From assembly GCA_002309015.1 (NCBI GenBank), contig DBWM01000047.1, positions 22,569 through 86,568 of the forward strand: a stretch of 64,000 nt of DNA. Reading direction: 5' to 3'. This document shows positions 53,301-61,472 of this stretch, piece after piece. The notes beneath the pieces were generated by a model, which was not told where the DNA came from, did not search any database, and saw only the letters and a program-made list of their open reading frames with translations. Within the stretch, counting starts at the first letter, position 1; the number at the start of each line of letters is the position of its first letter. The position numbers and the translations under genes were made by a program. Source of the stretch: Myxococcales bacterium UBA1238. Its GTDB lineage: Bacteria; Myxococcota_A; Bradymonadia; UBA7976; UBA1532.

Positions 53301-54669
53301 CGCGCCGCTGCAGATCGCCCCAGGTTTCGACGGAGAGGCTGCGGTTGGATGTGAGCGTGTCTGTGCCCCGGACGCGGACGCTGCCCGTCAGGGGGCCTTT
53401 GGCTAATGCCTGAACTTCTTTGGGTAATTCGATGGGCAGGTTGATCAGATCGAGGCGCTTGAAGGTGAGATCGGCGAACGCGTTGCCGCTTGGAACGTCG
53501 AACGAGGCTGCGCCCGCGATGAGGCCCCCGAAGCCTTCGAGTGTGAGATGTGAGAGATCGATGCGGTTGAGGGGCGATTTATGACCCATCAAAGAAAGGC
53601 TGTCGAGCTGGTATCCGAGGGCATCCAACCCAGCGCCCTGTAACGAAAAATCGCCTTCCATGGCGTCGAGTTCGCCCTGCCCCTGAAACGACAGCGTGAC
53701 CGCGCCGTTGATGGGCCCGAGCCCCAGGTTGAGCGGCTCGATATGGTTGTTCAAATCGGCGATTTGAAGGCTGAGATCGGCGGCCATATGGGGGAGCCCC
53801 GCGCCTTCGAGCGACATCGCAAAGTTGCGGATCGAGATGGGATCCTGGCGTGCGGTGAGGGCGATGGAGAGGATGTTGAACTGCATGCCGCGCCAGTGGA
53901 ATTCGCGCACCGCCAGGTTTTCAAAGGGCAGGGTCATGACCTGATCGTCGCTCGCTTCGTAGGCGCTGTCGGGGGTATCGCCGGTTTTGAGGCGAATGCG
54001 GACCTGATCGGCGCTGAGATCGGTCGCGTCGATGGCCATGGTGGATATCTCTACGGGATTTAAGCCAAAATGGACGCCGGATGCGTTGATGTTGTTGACC
54101 TCGACCGAGATGGGATCCATGTCGAGGATGAGCGTCGCGCGTTCGAGCGAGGCTTCCGCAAAATCGAGGGTGGGGACGGTGCCGGTCGGATCGCCGCTGT
54201 CGGGCGAAAACTGGTGCATCCAGAAGGCGCGCTCGATGTTGAAGGCCTCGCGGGGATGGCCGAGCTCGTCGAACGCTTCGGGATCGGGGCGGCTCTTCAG
54301 ATGGATGGTGACGCCCACCATGCGGATATCCTGGGCGCCGATATGTAAGTCCTTGAGTCCCAACAGATCGTAGTTTTCGATATGGACTTCTTCAGCCGAG
54401 ATGGGGTGACCGCCTTCGGGATCGGCGATGAAAAAATTGTGGACGCGGATTTGCGAAGGCCAGGGCCCAAAGGTGATGCGCGAAAAGCCGATTTTGCCCC
54501 GAAACAGCATGCCCATGCTGGTTTCGAGGATTTGGCCGGTATAGCTGGAGTTCAAAAAGAAATAGAGTAAAAATACAAATAAGCCCAGAGTCGAGGCGCA
54601 GAGGATCAAAAAAGCGGCCACGCGCTGATAGAGTTTAGACGCAATGTTGACGGCGGGGCGTCTCTTCAT
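50356..54669 (-). CDS. tamB: Translocation/assembly module protein TamB
   Basis: 1437 residues. One N-terminal transmembrane helix (LILCASTLGLFVFLLYFFLN) anchors it in the inner membrane. The remainder is an AsmA/TamB-type series of short beta strands with conserved hydrophobic/polar alternation, and the DUF490 TamB domain occupies the C-terminal ~350 residues, ending NTTSGRLRLRLMMD. TamB-like proteins bridge inner and outer membranes and are linked to phospholipid transport and barrel assembly together with TamA. The two genes are translationally coupled (TGATG). tamB comes first here, whereas E. coli has tamA first. It is divergent from nth across a 251-base gap. Confidence 0.9.
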   Translation of the reverse strand: MKRRPAVNIASKLYQRVAAFLILCASTLGLFVFLLYFFLNSSYTGQILETSMGMLFRGKIGFSRITFGPWPSQIRVHNFFIADPEGGHPISAEEVHIENYDLLGLKDLHIGAQDIRMVGVTIHLKSRPDPEAFDELGHPREAFNIERAFWMHQFSPDSGDPTGTVPTLDFAEASLERATLILDMDPISVEVNNINASGVHFGLNPVEISTMAIDATDLSADQVRIRLKTGDTPDSAYEASDDQVMTLPFENLAVREFHWRGMQFNILSIALTARQDPISIRNFAMSLEGAGLPHMAADLSLQIADLNNHIEPLNLGLGPINGAVTLSFQGQGELDAMEGDFSLQGAGLDALGYQLDSLSLMGHKSPLNRIDLSHLTLEGFGGLIAGAASFDVPSGNAFADLTFKRLDLINLPIELPKEVQALAKGPLTGSVRVRGTDTLTSNRSLSVETWGDLQRRGPLGLYGIGPSAQFELLASAHGDEFKLNQFSFQTGPYQAQTDASISLENGLEGLDLNSSKLRAQGSMLTLDLGSALRSFGVTDADGQIHINFKTQGALTSPNVDVTLTGKSLRYAEFKDIRLNSKVSMNTQSGRTKLKSLKLQTPAGQIEVSGQADVFKKNLPFSATLQIRDLDLAKLPLGLSLHGILNADLKLSGNSVKPKVEIERFEITGPGYDQLVFDSLSLKGSFANNQAELESFALRYQDRDLITLEGLFNLKNQHFKGDFALIELPLTLANAFVDPPLPLQGALSMHYSAEGNLKGHEGEGSILFEDIAYDKFTLGTTELALKADGRRVHLKGNLFNLLDLIVQAPLSHRDEKAAVALSFNELHVEDHLPELKESGISTTITGKIAASADIYNFDPKQLIARVEIPQFEAQMPNLALHAQTPLKLEFKHQAITLDEFILAQTDGKTEETSEIHISAKVDRNQQVDAKIQGELNLATVQGFVNSVFSRMDGKADFDIAITGSLTDPHPNGELRLLAFDARPRTSIIGRELRLMYPAALQISSPLNSNKPGVIHVGLTSPSNQSNAPSPGRRRSRLSLRRDEGQIDIKEITVDLENFAPKSIVLALDASEQSINVPQMVRATANATDLKVEMLARPGSKGQDELMLKVSGDIDILRGAYTGDLMSSSDINQGVRNTLGGRSKSSSVSALESNPALKQLLQRLMLDMHVHGENDFFVQNNVAVLTLNLEVRHDIRVKGYLQSMPGDSDDDKLQIDGSVDILSDSTITYARRAFEVTEGSILLGGGNFLSASVEANHTFQLRSDQGPSSGTFDKGASDVKLEEVVLNANVTMSSPVSKPEIDFTLTSSSGASQIEVITLVLTGSYPAGLNGAQSAQPATELILAPLLELIERPLEETLDLDLTLTPATSGTLYIAADKTLSRRMRVYARTPIGEEDDNNPPTFGLEYRINNLFYSELTSQQVGSVNTTSGRLRLRLMMD

Positions 54670-54920
54670 TGATAGCGATTCTCTTTAAAAATAAGCAGGT
54701 TAAAATCTCTGATGGCGTTTAAACGGAGCGCATCCCCCGGGCAGGCAGAAGGCGTTCGAAAAGCGGGCGAAAGATGCGCATGTGGGGCCTGGTTTCAACG
54801 GGCATTCCTCGACGCGAGCGATTGCGAAAGGGGGCCTGGACGCTTATAGATGATGTTTGTTCATCCTTTGCGATTTAAAGCTCGCGCAGTTTAGTACAGA
54901 GTTGAGCCCTGCGCGAGAGT

Positions 54921-55592
54921 ATGCGGCGCAAGCGAGCCAAAAGAGGCGTGAAAATCGTGGACTTGGAAGAAAAAGTAAAGAAAATTACAGAGACTCTCGA
55001 TTCGATTTATCCGAATCCGCAAATCCCGCTCGATCACCAGGATCCGTTTACGTTTCTGGTGGCGGTGGTGCTTTCGGCGCAGACCACAGATAAAAAGGTG
55101 AATCAGGTGACGCCGGCGCTGTTTGCGCGCGCGCCTACGCCCGAGTTGATGGCGGCGATGGATGTGAAGGAGATCGAAGGGCTGATCCGGCAAATCGGCC
55201 TCGCACCCACCAAAGCCCGCAATTTAAAAGCACTTTCTCAAATGTTGGTGGATCGGTTTAACGGGCAGGTGCCGCAGACTTTTGAAGAATTGGAATCTTT
55301 GCCCGGCGTAGGCCATAAGACCGCGTCCGTTTTGATGGTGCAGGCGTTTCATAAGCCCGCGATGCCCGTCGACACCCATATTCATCGCCTGGCGACGCGA
55401 TGGGGGCTCACTTCGGGCAAAAACGTGAAGCAAACCGAGGCGGACATCAAACGTCTGTTTCCCCAGGAACAATGGCACCGCCTGCATCTGCAGCTGATCA
55501 CCTTTGGTCGCGAATATTGCCCCGCGCTGCGCCACGATCCTTCGACTTGCCCCATCTGCAGCTTTGCAGCGGTGGAGCGAGCGGATGTGTGA
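54921..55592 (+). CDS. nth: Endonuclease III
   Basis: 223 residues. A base-excision-repair glycosylase/AP lyase. The helix-hairpin-helix motif LESLPGVGHKTASVLM has the catalytic Lys133, and VDTHIHRLATR the catalytic Asp151. The C-terminal Fe-S region has Cys200, Cys210 and Cys213 (REYCPALRHDPSTCPICSF), but no fourth Cys follows, and the first spacing is nine rather than six residues. A complete 4Fe-4S cluster is therefore doubtful. Start choice is uncertain: the ATG at 54921 lacks a good ribosome-binding site, and GTG codons at 54948 and 54957 are alternatives. Confidence 0.92.
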   Translation: MRRKRAKRGVKIVDLEEKVKKITETLDSIYPNPQIPLDHQDPFTFLVAVVLSAQTTDKKVNQVTPALFARAPTPELMAAMDVKEIEGLIRQIGLAPTKARNLKALSQMLVDRFNGQVPQTFEELESLPGVGHKTASVLMVQAFHKPAMPVDTHIHRLATRWGLTSGKNVKQTEADIKRLFPQEQWHRLHLQLITFGREYCPALRHDPSTCPICSFAAVERADV

Positions 55593-55668
55593 TGAAAGCC
55601 ATCTTTTATGTCGATTGCTCGCTTCGTATAGAGATTGTGTGAGCATATAGAGGTGAGGACGAGAGAAT

Positions 55669-56244
55669 ATGTTGAGAAGATTGATCTTTTTTGCGTTGAT
55701 GGTGGCGTTGGGGTTTCTTTTGTTGAAGTTGGAAAAGAAGAAAAGGGCACGGCCAAACCTGGGGGACGGGTTGAAGAGGGCAGAAAAATGGCCGTTGTTC
55801 AGCGAGTCGGTGACGCTTTGCCGTCAGATTGAACGGCTTTACGAGGAATTGCCCGAGATGACCGATGCGTTTTCTGAGAGTCTGACGGCGCAGTTCGATC
55901 AGGAATTGCCCGAATGCATGTGGGCGGTGGCGCGCCTGGCGCAGGGGTACGAGTCGCTGATGACCACAAAAAGCGCGGTATGCAGTGCGGAAGTGAACCA
56001 GATGGTGGCTCAGAAGCAGGCTGAGATTGAATCTCAAGTTGCGAGAATTACAGAGAATTTGCGAGACATTTATGGCGAGCTGCTCGCGTTTACGATGCCT
56101 TCAGATGTGGAGAGCGAGCTGGGCGATTCGGCGGTGCAAAAGACGCAATCTTTGCTCGATGAGCTGCGAATGTCGGTGAAGGCGGAACGCGAGATTTCGG
56201 AATCGGTGAAAAAGAGCCAGGCGATGTTGAGAGGCAAACAATGA
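55669..56244 (+). CDS. Membrane-anchored coiled-coil protein of unknown function
   Basis: 191 residues. A single N-terminal hydrophobic helix (LIFFALMVALGFLLLKL) anchors it, followed by a basic patch and a long mostly helical region with coiled-coil character (QKQAEIESQVARITENLRDI; SVKAEREISESVKKSQAML). No catalytic motif. It overlaps the acyl-CoA synthetase gene by 4 bases (ATGA), so the two are co-translated. A structural link between them is not evident. No family recognised. Confidence 0.7.
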   Translation: MLRRLIFFALMVALGFLLLKLEKKKRARPNLGDGLKRAEKWPLFSESVTLCRQIERLYEELPEMTDAFSESLTAQFDQELPECMWAVARLAQGYESLMTTKSAVCSAEVNQMVAQKQAEIESQVARITENLRDIYGELLAFTMPSDVESELGDSAVQKTQSLLDELRMSVKAEREISESVKKSQAMLRGKQ

Positions 56245-58508
56245 AAAATGTGATCGCGCAGGCCCGGGCGGAGGGACGTTCGATTTTGTTTGAGCACGAG
56301 TTGCTCGATCTTTTGGCGCAGTTGGGGCGTCCGGTGCCGCGCCATTTGTATTTGCCGGTGGCGTTGCTGAGTGCGCCGGATGATTTGCAAAAGCGGGTGC
56401 AACAATGCGATTTTATTGCGGATTCTGCGGTATTAAAGATCGTGTCGCCGCGCATTTTGCACAAGAGCGATTTGGGCTGCGTGCAGTTTTTGAAGCAGCC
56501 TGCGGTTGCGTCGATCGCGGAGGCCATGCAGCGCATGCTTGCGGGGCTTTCGGAGGATCTGCGGGCGTCTGTGGCGGGCTTTGTGCTGGAGGAGACCCTC
56601 GATTTTGAGCCGCATCTGGGGCACGAGCTGCTTTTAGGGTTGCGGCATTCTTCGGAATTTGGGCCTGTGATGACGGTGGGGTTTGGCGGCACGTCGGTGG
56701 AGGCGCTCTCGAAGGCGTTTTTGGAGGGGCAGAGCACGGTCTTGTTTTCGCCCACGCTCACGCCGCAGGCGCAGCTGGAGCGGCGGCTTTCGGATGCGCT
56801 GTTTTTGAAATGGGTGACGGGCCAGACGCGCGGCGTGAAGGCGCTTTGCTCTAAGGATGCGTTTTTGAAAGAGATTTGGGACTGGCGCGACGCGTTTTCA
56901 GCGATCGGTGCGGCGCTGCAAAAAGAGGGGCTTCAAATCGAGGAGTTTGAGCTCAATCCCCTCGTCTTTTGCAAAGAAAATCAGCGGTTTATGCCGGTGG
57001 ACGCGCTGCTGAAAATGAAGCCGCTGCAGGGCAGGGCTGCGGAGGTTCCGCTGATGCAGCTTCGGGCGGGGCTCAGGCCCAAATCGGTGGCGCTCGTGGG
57101 CGTGTCGCAGCGGATGAACATGGGGCGCATCATGCTGCAGGCGATCTTGGCGGGCGGTTTTGATGCGGCTCATCTTTACGTGGTGAAGCCTGGGCTCGAA
57201 GAGATCGACGGCGTGCGCTGTATGCCCAGCCTGGAGGCGATCCCCGAGCCTGTGGATTTGCTGGTAGTGGCGATCGGGGCTGCGGCCGTGCCCGCGCTGC
57301 TCGAAGAGGCGTTCCGGACGGCGCAGATTGGGACGGTGCTGCTCATTCCGGGCGGCATGGGCGAGACCGAGTCCGGAAAGGCGATTGCTGAGCAAATTCA
57401 GGTGCTTGTGGCGGCCCAGGATCCAAAGACGCGGCCGGTGCTTCTGGGCAATAACAGCGTGGGGATGGTGTCGCAGCCGGCGCATTTCGATTCGCTGTTC
57501 ATTCCCGAGCAAAAGCTGCCGCGCCATCGCGATGGGCTTTCGGGCGTGGCGCTTTTGAGCCAGAGCGGGGCTTTCATGCTCACGCAGGGCGGAAAGCTCG
57601 ATTTTTTGACCTTCGATTACCAAATCTCGCTCGGCAATCAGATCGATGCGCGGGTGAGCGACGTTTTGGAGGCCCTTTCGGACGATCCGCATGTTAACTG
57701 CTTTGCCTTATATCTTGAGGGGTTACAACCGGGAGACGGCGAGCGGCTGGTGGCGCAGATCGCCCGGCTTCGGGCGCAGAAGAAGCGCGTGGTGATCTAC
57801 AAAGGCGGGCGTTCGGGGCTGGGGGCGCAGGCTACGGCGGGGCATACGGCGTCGGTGGCGGGGGATTACCGCATTTATCGCACGTTGCTTGAAGATGCGG
57901 GCGCGCTGATGGCCGAAAGCCTGGGCGAGTTTCAGGATTTGGTGCGGGTTTGCGCCTGCCTTTGGGACAAGGTTCCGGGAGAGGGCGGCGTCGCGTTTTT
58001 GAGCAATGCGGGTTACGAGACCGTCTGCCTGGCGGATCATCACGGCGAGCTCAAGCCTGCAAAGTTTGCGCCCGAAACCGTGCAGAAGATCGAAGAGATC
58101 CTCAAAACTGCGAAGCTCGGGACGCTGGTCTCGGCGCGCAATCCCCTCGATGTGACGCCGATGGCGGGCGACAGGGTGCATGCAGGCTGCGCGGAGGCGA
58201 TCCTGGCGGATCCGGGGGTGGCCTGCGCGGTTTTGGGGAACGTGCCCTTTACGGCGGCGGTGCAGAGTCTGCCCCGGGGGATGAATCCCGAAGATTGCTG
58301 GGATGCGCCCGATGGATTTGCGGCTCACTACCGCGCGCTCTTTTTGCAAACGAAGAAGCCCTTTGTGGCGGTGATCGATTCGGGACATCGCTACGACGAG
58401 CTCGCGGAAGGGCTGCAACTGGCCGGAATTCCTACGTTCCGGGACGGCGATCGGGCCATTCTGGCGCTTTCAAAATGGATGCAAAACGCGCTTCTGCCTT
58501 TGGGGTAA
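56241..58508 (+). CDS. ADP-forming acyl-CoA synthetase, permuted beta-alpha domain order
   Basis: 755 residues. The N-terminal ~235 residues are an ATP-grasp domain (SAVLKIVSPRILHKSDLGCV). A CoA-binding domain follows from about 278 (RPKSVALVGVSQRMNMGRIM), then succinyl-CoA-ligase-like domains with VALLSQSGAFMLTQGGKLDF and the phospho-His motif TAGHTASVAGDY (His535). The family makes acetate or other acids plus ATP from acyl-CoA, ADP and phosphate. Most fused enzymes run alpha then beta (CoA-binding first, ATP-grasp last), so this gene has the reverse order. It could also be a protein-acetylation-type relative, but no GNAT domain is present. It overlaps the preceding gene by 4 bases. Confidence 0.85.
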   Translation: MKNVIAQARAEGRSILFEHELLDLLAQLGRPVPRHLYLPVALLSAPDDLQKRVQQCDFIADSAVLKIVSPRILHKSDLGCVQFLKQPAVASIAEAMQRMLAGLSEDLRASVAGFVLEETLDFEPHLGHELLLGLRHSSEFGPVMTVGFGGTSVEALSKAFLEGQSTVLFSPTLTPQAQLERRLSDALFLKWVTGQTRGVKALCSKDAFLKEIWDWRDAFSAIGAALQKEGLQIEEFELNPLVFCKENQRFMPVDALLKMKPLQGRAAEVPLMQLRAGLRPKSVALVGVSQRMNMGRIMLQAILAGGFDAAHLYVVKPGLEEIDGVRCMPSLEAIPEPVDLLVVAIGAAAVPALLEEAFRTAQIGTVLLIPGGMGETESGKAIAEQIQVLVAAQDPKTRPVLLGNNSVGMVSQPAHFDSLFIPEQKLPRHRDGLSGVALLSQSGAFMLTQGGKLDFLTFDYQISLGNQIDARVSDVLEALSDDPHVNCFALYLEGLQPGDGERLVAQIARLRAQKKRVVIYKGGRSGLGAQATAGHTASVAGDYRIYRTLLEDAGALMAESLGEFQDLVRVCACLWDKVPGEGGVAFLSNAGYETVCLADHHGELKPAKFAPETVQKIEEILKTAKLGTLVSARNPLDVTPMAGDRVHAGCAEAILADPGVACAVLGNVPFTAAVQSLPRGMNPEDCWDAPDGFAAHYRALFLQTKKPFVAVIDSGHRYDELAEGLQLAGIPTFRDGDRAILALSKWMQNALLPLG

Positions 58509-58589
58509 GGACTCCATCTGAAAAATTTTTTTGTAAAAATGAAAAAAATAGGTAGCGCGCAAGGGGCTTTGCTAGGTAAGTTCCCGCGC

Positions 58590-58625
58590 GTTGAGCTCAG
58601 GGGGCGCGTGTTGCGCCAGCTCAAC
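58590..58625 (+). other. Structured leader hairpin of the EF-G gene
   Basis: GTTGAGCT/AGCTCAAC form a perfect 8-pair outer stem, and GGCGC/GCGCC an inner stem with a GTGTT loop; five bases bulge on the 5' side. It ends 33 bases before the ATG and is not followed by a T-run. It could regulate translation or stabilise the mRNA. Confidence 0.5.
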
Positions 58626-58658
58626 CTCATACATAGAAGAACGCTCTGAGGATCTGCG

Positions 58659-60743
58659 ATGGCTTCGTCAAAAGAATTTAATACGGCCCAAATCCGCAAT
58701 CTTGTCGTTGTGGGCCACGGTGGATGTGGAAAAACCAGCCTCATCGACGCCATGGCCTTCGTCTCGGGTCAAACCGCTCGCCACGGCAAAGTGGACGACA
58801 ACTCCGCGCTCACCCAGTATCGCTCCGAAGAAAAAGAGCACGGGATGTCGATTTATTGCACGCCGGCATACGCCATTTGGGGAAAGAACAAGATCAATAC
58901 GATCGACACCCCCGGATATATGGATTTTGCAGGCGAGGTGGCTTCGGGGATTCGGGCGGCGGACTGCGGCATGGTCGTGGTGAGCGCTATCGCGGGCGCT
59001 GAAATCGGAACCCAGATGGCGTGGGATCGTTTGGATGTTCGCCATCTGCCGCGCATTGCGTTCGTTTCAAAGATGGATAAGGAAGGCGCGAGCTTTGAGA
59101 ATTCGGTGAGCAGCCTTCAGGAAATGGCGGGCGACAAGGTCAAGATCCTGCCCGTGCAGCTGCCCGTGGGCGAAGGCCCGGCGTTTAAGGGCGTGGTCGA
59201 TCTGATCGCGAACAAGGCGCATATGTTTAAGGGCCAGAAGGGCGAATCGGATGTGGTCGATGTGCCCGCGAACATGGCCGACGACGTCGAGCAATGGCGC
59301 ACGCAGCTGATGGAATCGGTGGCCGAGACCGACGAAGAGCTCCTCGACATTTACTTCGGCGAAGGCGCGATCTCTCAGGAGCAGATGCTGACGGGCCTCA
59401 CCAAGGCGATCGTTTCCGGCGCCATCGTTCCCGTGTGGCTGGGCTCCGCCGAGAACCTGAACGGTATGGCCGAGTTCATGCAGGGCATCGTCGACTTCGT
59501 GCCCGATCCCACCCATTTCACCGAGATCCCCGAAGGCGCCACCGAGCCCCTGCCCTGCAACTCCGACGGTCCTCTCGCCGCATTGGTCTTCAAGACCAGC
59601 ATCGAGCAGCACGTGGGCGAGCTCACCTTCTTCCGCGTCTTCTCGGGCACCGTCGCTGAAGGCAGCGATTTCTACAACGTCCAGAAAGATGCCGTCGAGC
59701 GCGTCGGTCACCTCGCAGTGCCCCAGGGCCGCAACCGCAACGAGATCGATCACGTCTATGCCGGCGACATCGGCGTTCTGACCAAGCTCCGCGTCACCGC
59801 CACCAACGACACGATGACGACCCGCGAAAACCCGATCAAGCTCGCGCCCGTCAACTTCCCGCACCCCGACATGCGCTGCGCGATCAAGGGCGAAACCCAG
59901 GCCGACGACGACAAGATCGGTCTCGCCCTCGAAAAGCTCCGCAAGGAAGATCCCACCTTCGTCGCCGCCTTCGACGATTCGGTCAAGCAGACCATCGCGC
60001 GCGGTCTGGGTGAGACCCACCTCCAGGTGCAGTTCGAGAAGCTGAAGGATCGCTACGGCGTCACCGTGGTCACCAGCGAGCCCAAGATCGCTTACCGCGA
60101 GACCATCCGCAAAGAGGCCGAGGCCCAGGGCCGTCACAAGAAGCAGACCGGCGGCAAGGGTCAGTTCGGCGATTGCCACCTCCGCTTAAAGCCCCGCGCC
60201 CGTGGCGAAGGCTACGAATTCATCGACTCGATCGTGGGCGGCGTGATCCCCGGCAAGTTCATCCCCGCCGTCGACAAGGGCGTTCAGGAATCCGCAGCGC
60301 GCGGCGTTCTGGCCGGCTTCCCGATGGTCGATTTCTCCTGCGAATGCTTCTTCGGCAGCTATCACCCCGTCGACTCCTCCGAAATGGCGTTCAAGATCGC
60401 AGGCTCCCTCGGCTTCCAGAATGCCGTCATGAAGGCTGACCCCTGCCTCCTCGAGCCCGTCATGTCGGTCGAAATTACGATCCCCAGCGATGCATTGGGC
60501 GACATCAGCGGCGATATCTCGAACCGTCGCGGCCGCATCAGCGGTATGGACACCAAGGGCAACCGCACGATCATCCACGCGATCATCCCCGAAGCCGAAC
60601 TTTACCGTTACGCCGCTTCGATCCGCGCCATGACCCGCGGCCTCGGCCAGCACACCCGCGCCTTCTACGGCTACGAGATCGTCCCCAACATGATCGCCGA
60701 GAAGATCATCGCCGCCTACAAGGCCGAGCACACCGAAGACTGA
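58659..60743 (+). CDS. fusA: Elongation factor G paralogue (EF-G2 type)
   Basis: 694 residues; ATG preceded by GAGG eight bases upstream. All EF-G domains are present, with P-loop GHGGCGKTSL. The switch-I Thr is Ser64 (HGMSIYC), the DTPGH motif is DTPGY (Tyr87 in place of the catalytic His), and NKxD is SKMD (137-140). These changes are typical of the EF-G2 paralogue group, not of the canonical translocase. From about 59,250 on, third codon positions are very rich in C, far more than in neighbouring genes, which suggests high expression or a distinct origin of this part. The canonical fusA would normally be next to tuf/rpsG, which are absent here. Confidence 0.85.
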   Translation: MASSKEFNTAQIRNLVVVGHGGCGKTSLIDAMAFVSGQTARHGKVDDNSALTQYRSEEKEHGMSIYCTPAYAIWGKNKINTIDTPGYMDFAGEVASGIRAADCGMVVVSAIAGAEIGTQMAWDRLDVRHLPRIAFVSKMDKEGASFENSVSSLQEMAGDKVKILPVQLPVGEGPAFKGVVDLIANKAHMFKGQKGESDVVDVPANMADDVEQWRTQLMESVAETDEELLDIYFGEGAISQEQMLTGLTKAIVSGAIVPVWLGSAENLNGMAEFMQGIVDFVPDPTHFTEIPEGATEPLPCNSDGPLAALVFKTSIEQHVGELTFFRVFSGTVAEGSDFYNVQKDAVERVGHLAVPQGRNRNEIDHVYAGDIGVLTKLRVTATNDTMTTRENPIKLAPVNFPHPDMRCAIKGETQADDDKIGLALEKLRKEDPTFVAAFDDSVKQTIARGLGETHLQVQFEKLKDRYGVTVVTSEPKIAYRETIRKEAEAQGRHKKQTGGKGQFGDCHLRLKPRARGEGYEFIDSIVGGVIPGKFIPAVDKGVQESAARGVLAGFPMVDFSCECFFGSYHPVDSSEMAFKIAGSLGFQNAVMKADPCLLEPVMSVEITIPSDALGDISGDISNRRGRISGMDTKGNRTIIHAIIPEAELYRYAASIRAMTRGLGQHTRAFYGYEIVPNMIAEKIIAAYKAEHTED

Positions 60744-61472
60744 GCCCTCTGACTCACCTGAAACGCCCTCCCCAAATCCCTGCCATGCCCTCTCTTTGAG
60801 GGTGATCCCGCCCCGGATGATCTCATCCAGAGATCGAGCATTCCTGCCCATCAATGAGCAGCCATGTGATTCCGATTATCTGCTTGCACCCCAAAAGAGG
60901 GTCACGCTCTCCATCCGAAACCGTTCGAACATTTGATGTCCATTTCAGAGCCATCCTTTCGCGTTTTCTCTCCATTTTGCTTTAAAAGCGCCGTCCGGCG
61001 TCGTAGCCCCCTTGCGCCTTTCCGAAGATTCATCTCATGCCGATGCCTGCATGTTACAAACTGTGACCGCTCGCACCGCAGTGAAACGGGGTGAAAATTT
61101 TGATGCCTGTGCCTGCATGGCGCTGAAACGATCGGGCCATGATTTGAGACTGTGTGATGCGGAGTGAAAAGATTTGTGTAAATTCTCGAGATGTGGGCAT
61201 CTGGTTGAAAAGCTTTGTGCCAATTTTATGGATGCTGGATGCGGAGTGAAAAGAACTGGACTGATTTGTATCTGGTTTAATCAGAGGAGTAAGAACGCAT
61301 GGTGGCAGCTTTGAAAATATCATGAAGAAAAATGAGAATTCATCAGCGATTGGGGCTGCAGCAGTGAGATCGAAGGCGATCGCGGAGGGAGGCGATTTCT
61401 TTGAACATGGGGCTCGACATTTGGGATCGATTGGACGAAGATCGCTGCGATGCAGGAATTTGGAGACTACAG
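60744..61472. other. 729-base noncoding region with decayed tandem repeats
   Basis: No convincing gene was found between fusA and srkA; ORFs here lack ribosome-binding sites and normal composition. A hairpin CCCTC/GAGGG (60788-60802) and an inverted repeat GGATGA/TCATCC (60815-60828) lie near the fusA end without T-runs. From ~61,080 the sequence contains degenerate repeats (see the separate entry). Confidence 0.55.
61156..61283 (+). repeat. Degenerate ~41-base tandem repeats
   Basis: The 17-mer GATGCGGAGTGAAAAGA occurs at 61156-61172 and 61238-61254. A related unit (GGTTGAAAAGCTTTGTG) begins at 61203, giving starts of the GGxxTGAAAAG core at 61161, 61203 and 61243, a period of 40-42 bases. 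A weaker relative (GGGGTGAAAATTTTGATGCC) lies at about 61090. The units are not protein coding in a consistent frame. Confidence 0.6.

Noticed and set aside
59067..60179. 370-residue ORF on the minus strand inside the EF-G gene
   Set aside because: It is a product of C-rich third codon positions of fusA, which remove stops on the opposite strand. No ribosome-binding site and no recognisable domain.
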